A stretch of DNA of 64,000 nucleotides from contig NZ_LJSD01000011.1 of NCBI RefSeq assembly GCF_001303895.1, forward strand, positions 310,001-374,000, read 5' to 3'. The stretch comes from Mesorhizobium sp. 1M-11 (GTDB lineage Bacteria > Pseudomonadota > Alphaproteobacteria > Rhizobiales > Rhizobiaceae). Made by a program: the position numbers and the translations under genes. Position 1 is the stretch's first letter. Each line of letters begins with the position of its first letter. Shown piece after piece: positions 38,160 to 46,631 of the stretch. Below the pieces are notes generated by a model. The model did no database searches. It was not told the origin of the DNA and was given only the letters and a program-made list of their open reading frames with translations.

Positions 38160-39284
38160 ATGACACCGCCCGACCAGACCCGCAAGCCCGCATATGACAG
38201 CGGGATCGACATCGCCTCCCGCCTGCTTGGCTGGTATGACGCGCATCATCGCGATCTGCCCTGGCGCGTGGCGCCGCGCGACCTTGCCAGAGGCACTCAA
38301 CCAGACCCTTACCGCATCTGGCTCTCGGAAGTAATGTTGCAGCAGACCACCGTCGAGGCGGTCAAAGCCTATTTCCAGGCTTTCCTGGAGCGTTGGCCCA
38401 CCATACAGGCACTCGGCGCGGCGAATGCCGACGACGTCATGAAAGCCTGGGCCGGGCTCGGCTATTATTCGCGAGCGCGCAACCTGAAAGCTTGCGCGGA
38501 CCAGATCGCAGCGCAAGGCGGCCGCTTTCCAGACACCGAGGATGGCCTGCGCGCCCTGCCCGGCATTGGAGCCTACACCGCCGCGGCGATTGCCGCTATC
38601 GCCTTCAACCGTCCTGCCGCGGTCGTTGACGGCAATGTCGAGCGCGTCGTTTCACGGCTGTTTTCGATCGATACTCCCTTGCCGCTGGCAAAGCCGGGAA
38701 TCCGCGCCCATGTCGAAAAAATGGTGCCGCAAGGCAGGCCCGGCGACTTCGCTCAGGCAATGATGGATCTCGGCGCCACCATCTGCACGCCGCGCAGGCC
38801 CCGCTGCATGTTGTGCCCGCTGCGGCAGGACTGCAGTGCGATCCTTTCCGGAGATCCGGAATTCTATCCGGTGAAACTCGCCAAGCCGGAAAAGCCGTCA
38901 CGGCGCGGTGCCGCCTTCGTCGCGATCCGCAACGATGGCGCTGTCCTCCTGCGCAAGCGCCCTGAAAAAGGCCTGCTCGGCGGCATGAGCGAGGTACCGA
39001 CTACAGGCTGGACCGCGCGTGTGGACGGCGCAACCGGCACGGATGCCGCGCCGTTTCCAGCAAACTGGCGCCCTTGTGGCACCATCAACCACGTGTTCAC
39101 GCATTTTGCGCTGGAACTCAGCGTCTATATGGCGAGCGTCGATATCACCGCCGCCCCGCAAGGTTTCTTCTGGTCGCGACCCGGCTGGATCAATGACGAG
39201 GCCTTGCCCACTGTCATGAAAAAGGCAATCGAAGCAGCTATGCCCGGCTCGACCCAAAAAGGTCCGCACAAGAGGACAGCATGA
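38160..39284 (+). CDS. mutY: A/G-specific adenine glycosylase MutY
   Basis: 374-residue base-excision enzyme that removes adenine paired with 8-oxoguanine. The glycosylase domain has EVMLQQTTVEAV, the helix-hairpin-helix LPGIGAYTAAAIAAIAF, and the catalytic Asp in VVDGNVERV. The 4Fe-4S ligands are spaced Cys-x6-Cys-x2-Cys-x5-Cys (CTPRRPRCMLCPLRQDC). A C-terminal NUDIX-like 8-oxoG recognition domain starts near residue 240 (GAAFVAIRNDGAVLLRKRP). The ATG at 38160 is used; the open frame upstream overlaps divergent dciA. It overlaps the HAD gene by 4 bases. Confidence 0.96.
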   Translation: MTPPDQTRKPAYDSGIDIASRLLGWYDAHHRDLPWRVAPRDLARGTQPDPYRIWLSEVMLQQTTVEAVKAYFQAFLERWPTIQALGAANADDVMKAWAGLGYYSRARNLKACADQIAAQGGRFPDTEDGLRALPGIGAYTAAAIAAIAFNRPAAVVDGNVERVVSRLFSIDTPLPLAKPGIRAHVEKMVPQGRPGDFAQAMMDLGATICTPRRPRCMLCPLRQDCSAILSGDPEFYPVKLAKPEKPSRRGAAFVAIRNDGAVLLRKRPEKGLLGGMSEVPTTGWTARVDGATGTDAAPFPANWRPCGTINHVFTHFALELSVYMASVDITAAPQGFFWSRPGWINDEALPTVMKKAIEAAMPGSTQKGPHKRTA

Positions 39285-39892
39285 CCGAAATCCGCCACAT
39301 AGTCTTCGACATCGGCAAGGTGCTGTTGCACTACGACCCCAATCTGCCTTTCAACCGGCTGATCCCGGACGCAGCGGAACGTCAGTGGTTCTTCGACAAT
39401 GTCTGCACGAGCGACTGGAATGTGGAGCAGGATCGCGGCCGCACATGGGAAGAGGCGGAAGGCCTGCTGCTCGACCGACACCCGGATCATGCCGAGAACA
39501 TCCGCAATTTCCGCCGCCATTGGCATGAGATGGTGCCGCACGCCTATGATGACAGCGTCGCGCTGATGGAAGGCCTGATCGATGACGGCCATGACGTCAC
39601 CATGCTGACCAACTTCGCTTCCGACACGTTCCGGGAAGCACAGGAGCGTTTCATCTTCCTGAAACGGCCGCGCGGCGTGACTGTTTCGGGCGACGTGAAA
39701 CTCATCAAGCCCGACCGTGCCATCTACGACCATCACATCAAATCTTTCGATCTTGAGCCGTCGGCAACACTGTTCATTGACGACAGCCAGAAGAATGTCG
39801 ACGGCGCCAAGGAGGCTGGCTGGGAGGCGGTGCTGTTCACCGATGCCGCGACGCTGAAACGCGATCTGGCGGAGCGGGGAATAAAAGCATGA
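39281..39892 (+). CDS. HAD-family phosphatase (YihX-like)
   Basis: 203-residue HAD-IA hydrolase. HIVFDIGKVLLHYD is the D-x-G-x-V form of motif I seen in YihX-type proteins, MLTNFASDTF is motif II with the Thr-Asn, KLIKPDRAIY gives the Lys, and LFIDDSQKNVDGA gives the acidic pair. A sugar-phosphate or nucleotide substrate is likely. The start overlaps the mutY stop and the stop overlaps the next start (both ATGA), so three genes are translationally coupled. Confidence 0.9.
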   Translation: MTEIRHIVFDIGKVLLHYDPNLPFNRLIPDAAERQWFFDNVCTSDWNVEQDRGRTWEEAEGLLLDRHPDHAENIRNFRRHWHEMVPHAYDDSVALMEGLIDDGHDVTMLTNFASDTFREAQERFIFLKRPRGVTVSGDVKLIKPDRAIYDHHIKSFDLEPSATLFIDDSQKNVDGAKEAGWEAVLFTDAATLKRDLAERGIKA

Positions 39893-40251
39893 GCGTCATT
39901 CACGAGCCGGCCAAGACACTCGCCCGATTCCACGAAGTAACCAACGCGCAAGACTTCGCCGCAATCGAGGCGATGTTCGCGCCTGAAGTTGTCTATGTTT
40001 CGCAAGGAGTTGGCGGACGCATCGAAGGCCGGGATGCCGTCATGGCGGCCTTCCGCACCTATTTCGAGGAATATCCGGACCAGGACGCGAAAGACAAGAA
40101 GCTGGAAGCGCTGTCGCCCAACAGCGCGCGTTCCGAATGGTCGCTCACCGGAACCAGCACAAAGACCGGCGTGTGGCGGGAACGGCACGGCGCCGAGACC
40201 ATCACCCTTGACGATGATGGCCTGATAATCCGAGTGGACGTCGAGGGCTAA
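39889..40251 (+). CDS. SnoaL/NTF2-like protein
   Basis: 120 residues with the cone-shaped alpha+beta fold pattern: TLARFHEVTNAQDFAAIEAMFAPEVVYVSQGVGGRIEGRDAVMAAFRTYFEEYP in pieces, then SEWSLTGT and ITLDDDGLIIRVDV. The function is unknown; SnoaL proteins include isomerases and small-molecule binders. It is the last gene of the mutY-HAD-SnoaL unit; a terminator is built around its stop codon. Confidence 0.85.
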   Translation: MSVIHEPAKTLARFHEVTNAQDFAAIEAMFAPEVVYVSQGVGGRIEGRDAVMAAFRTYFEEYPDQDAKDKKLEALSPNSARSEWSLTGTSTKTGVWRERHGAETITLDDDGLIIRVDVEG

Positions 40252-40262
40252 GCCCTCTTTTT
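40243..40262 (+). terminator. Terminator overlapping the SnoaL-gene stop codon
   Basis: GAGGGC and GCCCTC pair around the TAA stop codon, and TTTTT follows at 40258-40262. The stem is short (6 bp) and the loop is the stop codon itself, so it may be moderate in strength. Confidence 0.65.
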
Positions 40263-40321
40263 GTTTCGTCGCACGATCTTTGCCCGAAAGTCCGCAGCTT
40301 TTGCTGACCTTCGGTTCGGGA

Positions 40322-41476
<1,155 letters not shown>

Positions 41477-41601
41477 TTACATTTACCAGCCGTTATGGTT
41501 ACCGTTCTCAGTAAATATTTGATGAAGCGGAGGCGTGATTTGCCGCTCGCCGGTGCTTGGTGTATGCCGCGCCGGCCCTCCCCTTCCGTAGATGGACCGA
41601 A

Positions 41602-42291
41602 ATGCCCCAACCAGACCTTGTCATTTTCGATTGCGACGGCGTGCTCGTCGATTCCGAAATCATCGCCGCACGCGTCGAGGCCGAGCTGATCACCGAAGCG
41701 GGCTTCGAAATCAGCGCCGAGGAGATCGCCGAAACCTACGCCGGTCTCACCTTCAAAGACATCATGATGGCGATCGAGCACAAGGCGAACATTCCCTTCC
41801 AGGCATCGCTGATCACACGCGCCGAAGAACTGGTCGACCGCAAGCTGCGCTCCGACGTTCGCGCCATCGACGGCGTGCACCAGGCCGTCGCGTCGGTCAC
41901 GGCGCCGCGCTGCATCTGCTCCAATTCACGCTCGGAGCGCATTGCCTTCATGCTTGAGAAGATAAGGCTCCTGCCGCTGTTCGAAGGTCGCATCTTCTCA
42001 GCACTCGAAACACCGACGAAGAAAACCAAACCGGCGCCTGACGTCTTCCTGCATGCAGCGCAGGTGCTGAAGGCAAATCCCGCGAACACCTTCGTGATCG
42101 AGGATTCCGCTCACGGCATCCATGGCGCCCGCGCGGCCGGCATGCGCGTGATCGGTTTCACTGGCGCGGCGCACAGCTATCCCGGCCACGCCGACATCCT
42201 GACCGAGGCAGGCGCCGAAACGGTGATCAACCGCTGGTCGGATCTGAAGGGCGTGCTTGCAGCGCTATCGGAATGGTCGCAGGACGCTTGA
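41602..42291 (+). CDS. HAD-IA family hydrolase (phosphoglycolate/sugar phosphatase-like)
   Basis: 229 residues. Motif I VIFDCDGVLVDSE at residue 6 with the nucleophilic Asp, a helical cap (residues about 17-90), motif II ICSNSRSERI, motif III Lys in KKTKPAPDVFLHAA, and motif IV VIEDSAHGIHGARAAGM. DCDGVLVDSE and SAHGIHGA place it among the PgmB/Gph-like phosphatases and mutases, with an unknown substrate. The ATG at 41602 is preferred over 41557 because motif I then starts at the usual place. Confidence 0.9.
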   Translation: MPQPDLVIFDCDGVLVDSEIIAARVEAELITEAGFEISAEEIAETYAGLTFKDIMMAIEHKANIPFQASLITRAEELVDRKLRSDVRAIDGVHQAVASVTAPRCICSNSRSERIAFMLEKIRLLPLFEGRIFSALETPTKKTKPAPDVFLHAAQVLKANPANTFVIEDSAHGIHGARAAGMRVIGFTGAAHSYPGHADILTEAGAETVINRWSDLKGVLAALSEWSQDA

Positions 42292-42312
42292 GACCGGCGT
42301 CCCTGCCAAAAG

Positions 42313-42336
42313 AAAAAGGGGCGTACGCCCCTTTTT
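42313..42336. terminator. Bidirectional terminator between HAD and lipoprotein genes
   Basis: A perfect 24-base palindrome: AAAAAGGGGCGT followed by its complement ending in TTTTT. It lies 21 bases after the plus-strand HAD gene and 25 bases after the stop of the minus-strand lipoprotein gene, so it can end both transcripts. Confidence 0.88.
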
Positions 42337-42361
42337 AATGCCTCTCTTTTGGACCCGCGCC

Positions 42362-43144
42362 TTAGCGCGGGATATCCGAGATCGTCGTCTGGCTCCCCTT
42401 TGCAGGTGCAGGAGCGGCCGGCGCATTCGCCACCGGAGCCGCCTTCGGCTTAGGCCTGCGGACACGCCGCTTCACTGGCTGATCTTCATCCGACTTCTGT
42501 ACCTTCTTCGGCCCCTCGTCGAAACCGGCAAAGGCCTGGTAGGTCGCGGCAGACGGCTGGGGGATGGAGATGTTGGAATCGTTCAACACGAACTGGGTGG
42601 CTGTGGACGTGTCGGAAATCTGCACTTTGTGCTGATAGATCTGTGAATAGAGCACTTTGTCGCCCTCAACCACGGCCACGCGGATCGGCAGGGTGACGGT
42701 GCCCGGTACCGCTGTCGGGCCTGGAACGATGCGCCCGGCCACGGCGATCTTCATGTTCAGCATGCCGTTGTCGCGGTTGCAGTCGCGCGTCACGTCGCCG
42801 ATCGAGGCCTGGTAGGAAAGGCGGGCTGAATCATCCTGCGCCGTATCAGTTGCGAGGGCCGGATCCTGGTCCTTTGGAGCCTTCGGCTTTGCTCCGGCCT
42901 TACCGTAGGTGTTGTAGACGGCAGTGCCTTCACGCAGGGTCACCTTCGGACAATAGGCTCTCAAATCGGAAGCCTTTGCCTTGGCGACATCGGCATTGAT
43001 GGCGGCATCATCCTTCTTGCCCACCCCCAGGAAACCGCCACCGGAACCACTGCCGTCGCTCGATTGGCAGCCTGCGACGATCAGCATAAAGCCCATGGAC
43101 ATGAAACCCGCGACAAGGCGGTTGTTGGACGAACGAAACACCAT
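42362..43144 (-). CDS. Predicted outer-envelope lipoprotein, unknown function
   Basis: 260 residues from the ATG at 43144. A signal peptide with lipobox VAGC near residue 26 (MGFMLIVAGCQSS) is followed by a Gly/Ser-rich stretch. A central domain has YCPKVTLREGTAVYNTY, two further cysteine-containing blocks (TRDCNRDNG) and beta-rich RVAVVEGDKVLYSQIYQHKVQI. The C terminus is a basic and Pro/Ala-rich tail (KRRVRRPKPKAAP). The function is unknown. The open frame extends to 43249, but that adds an unlikely 35 residues before the signal peptide. Confidence 0.8.
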   Translation of the reverse strand: MVFRSSNNRLVAGFMSMGFMLIVAGCQSSDGSGSGGGFLGVGKKDDAAINADVAKAKASDLRAYCPKVTLREGTAVYNTYGKAGAKPKAPKDQDPALATDTAQDDSARLSYQASIGDVTRDCNRDNGMLNMKIAVAGRIVPGPTAVPGTVTLPIRVAVVEGDKVLYSQIYQHKVQISDTSTATQFVLNDSNISIPQPSAATYQAFAGFDEGPKKVQKSDEDQPVKRRVRRPKPKAAPVANAPAAPAPAKGSQTTISDIPR

Positions 43145-43284
43145 AAAAAGCAGTTCCCTCACGCGAAGCAGGCGACCTATAGCAACGAGACGGCAAAAAT
43201 GCGACTGAGGACGCGCACAAATCCACGCCTTAGCCCAAAACGAGGGCAATCGGGCGAAATGGCAGCTGAAATGGAAAGTCTACA

Positions 43285-44682
43285 ATGCGCTATGTAAGTA
43301 CCCGCGGAGAGGCCCCCGAGCTCGGATTTTCGGATGCCGTGCTGGCCGGCCTGGCGCGCGACGGCGGACTTTATGTGCCCGAAACCTGGCCGCATTTCTC
43401 GCCCGCCGAAATCAAAGCCATGCGTGGCCTTTCCTATGCGGATCTCGCCATTCGCGTGCTGACACCCTTCCTCGGCGGCGAAATCGCGCCTGCCGTGTTC
43501 GAGAAGCTGGTGCGCGAGGCTTATGCGACCTTCCGTCACGAAGCGGTTTGCCCGCTGGTCCAGACCGGTTCCAACACTTTCGTGCTCGAACTCTTTCATG
43601 GCCCGACGCTCGCTTTCAAGGATGTGGCCATGCAGTTGCTCGCCCGGCTGATGGACCACGTGCTTTCGGAGCGCGGCGATCGTGCAACCATCGTCGGCGC
43701 CACATCGGGCGACACAGGTGGTGCAGCCATCGAGGCCTTTGCCGGACGCGAGCGTACCGACATCGTCATCCTGTTTCCGAACGGGCGTGTTTCACCCGTG
43801 CAGCAGCGGCAGATGACGACTTCAACCGCCGCCAACGTTCATGCGCTGGCAATCGAGGGCAATTTCGACGACTGCCAGGGCCTGCTGAAAGACATGTTCA
43901 ACGACCACGGCTTCCGCGACGCGGTCTCGTTGTCGGGCGTGAATTCGATCAACTGGGCGCGCATCATGGCCCAGATCGTCTATTACTTCTCGTCGGCACT
44001 GTCGCTCGGCGCGCCTGATCGGCCGGTGTCCTTTACCGTGCCGACCGGTAATTTCGGCGATATCTTCGCAGGATACGCGGCCAAGCGGATGGGTCTTCCG
44101 ATCGAGCGCCTGGTGATCGCCACCAACGACAACGATATCCTGGCGCGTACGCTTTCCAGCGGCGAATACCGCATGAAAGGGGTCGTCGCGACGACCTCGC
44201 CGTCGATGGACATCCAGGTGTCCTCGAATTTCGAGCGGTTGCTGTTCGAGGTCTCGGGACGCAATGCCGAGACGGTGCGTCGCTACATGAATTCGCTGAA
44301 GCAGTCCGGTGCCTTCACCATCGAGACGGAAGGGCTTGCCCGCATCCGTGCCGAGTTCGACGCTGGGCGTGCGACTCAGGCTGACCTCGCAGAGACAATC
44401 CGCGCCACGCTGGCCCGTTCGAACTACCTGCTCGATCCCCATACGGCGTCAGGTGTTCATGTCGCGGCCTTGCAATCTGCCAGCAACACCCCGATGATCG
44501 TTCTGGGTACCGCGCATCCCGCGAAATTCCCGGCCGCCGTCGAAGAAGCAAGCGGAATCCACCCTGCACTGCCTTCATGGCTTGCCGACTTAATGAATTC
44601 GGAGGAAAAATATGCGGTACTTCCATCGGACCTGAAAATGGTGGAAGATTATGTTCGTCGCCGCTCCCGGGCGGCGCGTTAG
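43285..44682 (+). CDS. thrC: Threonine synthase
   Basis: 465-residue PLP enzyme that converts O-phosphohomoserine to threonine. RYVSTRGEAPELGFSDAVLAGLARDGGLYVPE (in pieces) is the long-form ThrC N terminus, the Schiff-base lysine is in PTLAFKDVAMQLL near residue 112, GATSGDTGGAAIEAF binds phosphate, and VPTGNFGDIFAGYAAKRMGLP follows. It precedes the M16 protease gene by 14 bases; homoserine kinase is elsewhere in the window (53227). Confidence 0.96.
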   Translation: MRYVSTRGEAPELGFSDAVLAGLARDGGLYVPETWPHFSPAEIKAMRGLSYADLAIRVLTPFLGGEIAPAVFEKLVREAYATFRHEAVCPLVQTGSNTFVLELFHGPTLAFKDVAMQLLARLMDHVLSERGDRATIVGATSGDTGGAAIEAFAGRERTDIVILFPNGRVSPVQQRQMTTSTAANVHALAIEGNFDDCQGLLKDMFNDHGFRDAVSLSGVNSINWARIMAQIVYYFSSALSLGAPDRPVSFTVPTGNFGDIFAGYAAKRMGLPIERLVIATNDNDILARTLSSGEYRMKGVVATTSPSMDIQVSSNFERLLFEVSGRNAETVRRYMNSLKQSGAFTIETEGLARIRAEFDAGRATQADLAETIRATLARSNYLLDPHTASGVHVAALQSASNTPMIVLGTAHPAKFPAAVEEASGIHPALPSWLADLMNSEEKYAVLPSDLKMVEDYVRRRSRAAR

Positions 44683-44696
44683 GGAGTTTTAGCTAT

Positions 44697-45989
44697 ATGG
44701 GTGTTGAGGTAAGCCGTCTGTCGAACGGCCTGACAGTCGCCACCGAAACCCTTCCAAGCATCGAATCCGTTGCTCTCGGCGCCTGGGTCAAGTCCGGGGC
44801 CCGTAACGAGCGCGATGATGAGCACGGAATGGCCCACCTGCTCGAACACATGGCATTCAAGGGCACGAAGAGGCGCTCGGCCTTCGAGATCGCCTCGGAA
44901 ATCGAGAATGTCGGCGGCGAGATCAACGCCGCCACCAGCGTCGAGACGACATCCTTCTACGCCCGTGTCTTGTCCGACGACGTGCCGCTGGCGGTCGATA
45001 TCCTGGCCGATATCCTGCAGGAATCGGAATTCGATCCCGAGGAACTGGAGCGCGAGCAAAACGTCATCCTGCAGGAGATCGGCGCCGCTCATGACACGCC
45101 CGACGACGTCGTCTTCGACCGGTTCACCGAAACCGCTTTTCGTCACCAGACCATCGGCCGCTCGATCCTGGGAACGCCGGAAACGGTAAAATCCTTCACT
45201 TCCAAGCAATTGCACAATTTCATGGAGCGCCAATACGGCGCAGAGCGCATGGTCATGGTTGCGGCCGGCGACGTGAAACATGACGATTTCGTGCGAGAGG
45301 TGGAAAATAAACTCGGTTCCTTCCGTTCAAAGGCCGAGAACACCGCTCCGCAATATGCCCAATATGTCGGCGGCGATTTCCGCGAGGACCGCGACCTGAT
45401 GGACGCGCAGATCGTGCTCGGCTTCGAGGGCCGCGCCTATCACGTGCGTGACTTCTACGCCTCGCAGGTGCTGTCGATGATCCTCGGCGGCGGGATGTCG
45501 TCGCGCCTGTTCCAGGAGGTGCGCGAAAAGCGCGGTCTCTGCTATTCGGTCTATGCCTTTCATTGGGGCTTCTCGGATACGGGCGTGTTCGGTGTCCATG
45601 CCGCCACCGGTCAGAACGATATCGCCGAACTGGTACCGGTGATCGTGCGCGAACTGCAGCGCGCGGGTGAGGATATCTCCCAGGAAGAACTCGACCGAGC
45701 TCGGGCGCAGTACCGTGCGGGGTTGATCATGTCTGCGGAAAGCCCGGCCAGCCGGGCATCCCAGATCGCACGTCAGTTGCTCTTGTTCGGTCGGCCGATC
45801 CCGAAGGAGGAACTGATGGAACGGCTCGGAGCTCTGACCACGGAGCGCCTGACCGACCTGTCGTCACGCCTGTTCTCAACGCGGCCGACACTGGCCGCCG
45901 TTGGCCCCGTCGGCACGCTGGCGCCCTACGAGGCCGTTCTCGACCAGCTCCCGGGCATCGAGGTTACAGCCCGGAAGCTTGCCGTCTGA
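44697..45989 (+). CDS. M16-family zinc peptidase (mitochondrial processing peptidase-like)
   Basis: 430 residues. The inverted zinc motif His-x-x-Glu-His is in GMAHLLEHMAFKGTKRRS near residue 45, with the distal Glu in the helix EIENVGGEINAATSVE. VILQEIGAAHDTPDD, GGGMSSRLFQEVREKRGLCYSVYAF and the C-terminal inactive half follow. ATG at 44697 has AGGGAG 11-16 bases upstream; a frame open to 44577 overlaps thrC. The thrC-mpp pair is common in Rhizobiales. The substrate is unknown. Confidence 0.93.
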   Translation: MGVEVSRLSNGLTVATETLPSIESVALGAWVKSGARNERDDEHGMAHLLEHMAFKGTKRRSAFEIASEIENVGGEINAATSVETTSFYARVLSDDVPLAVDILADILQESEFDPEELEREQNVILQEIGAAHDTPDDVVFDRFTETAFRHQTIGRSILGTPETVKSFTSKQLHNFMERQYGAERMVMVAAGDVKHDDFVREVENKLGSFRSKAENTAPQYAQYVGGDFREDRDLMDAQIVLGFEGRAYHVRDFYASQVLSMILGGGMSSRLFQEVREKRGLCYSVYAFHWGFSDTGVFGVHAATGQNDIAELVPVIVRELQRAGEDISQEELDRARAQYRAGLIMSAESPASRASQIARQLLLFGRPIPKEELMERLGALTTERLTDLSSRLFSTRPTLAAVGPVGTLAPYEAVLDQLPGIEVTARKLAV

Positions 45990-46004
45990 TCCTGGCCGAC
46001 AGCC

Positions 46005-46601
46005 GTGTTCGCGCTCCCTTTCTTTCGGCGAGATCTGCCGGCGCTGAAGGGCGAGAAAGTCCTGTTGCGCGTGCCCATGGCGAACGATCATCGCGAATGG
46101 GCGGCACTGCGTGGAGAAAGCCGGGCGTTTCTGGAGCGCTGGGAACCGCGCTGGGCGCCAGACGAACTCGACCGCTCCGCCTGGCGCCATCGTATCGGCC
46201 GTTACCGTGAAGACTACGCGCAAGGCACGGCGATCGCCTTCTTCATCTTCGACCGGAGCTCCGGCAAGCTGGCGGGCGGCATCACGCTGGGCAATATCCG
46301 TCATGGTGTCGCGCAAAGCGGCCACATCGGCTACTGGATCGGGGAGCGCTATGCCGGTCGCGGCATGATGACCGACGCCGTTAACCTCGTGGTGCGTTTC
46401 GCCTTCGACACACTCAAGTTGCACCGGATCGAAGCAGCCTGTATTCCCGACAACATTCGTTCGATCCGTGTGCTTGAAAAAGCCGGATTCCAGCGTGAAG
46501 GACTGGCGCGCTCCTATCTTCGCATCAATGGAGCGTGGCAAGACCACTATCTTTATGCCCGGATCGCCGACGATCCGCCGGCATCCGCTACGAAGGGCTG
46601 A
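46005..46601 (+). CDS. RimJ-like GNAT N-acetyltransferase
   Basis: 198 residues with a GTG start 15 bases after the peptidase stop. LPALKGEKVLLRVPMANDHREWAALRGESRAFLERWEPRW (in pieces) is the RimJ/RimL opening; GYWIGERYAGRGMMTDAVNLVVRFAFDTLKLHRIEAACIPDNIRSIRVLEKAGF, in pieces, holds the acetyl-CoA loop RYAGRGM and the conserved N-x-x-S. It may acetylate ribosomal protein S5 or another N terminus. It probably belongs to the thrC-mpp transcription unit. Confidence 0.9.
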   Translation: MFALPFFRRDLPALKGEKVLLRVPMANDHREWAALRGESRAFLERWEPRWAPDELDRSAWRHRIGRYREDYAQGTAIAFFIFDRSSGKLAGGITLGNIRHGVAQSGHIGYWIGERYAGRGMMTDAVNLVVRFAFDTLKLHRIEAACIPDNIRSIRVLEKAGFQREGLARSYLRINGAWQDHYLYARIADDPPASATKG

Positions 46602-46631
46602 TTTTTGACGAAATTCCCGCGAAACGGATCG

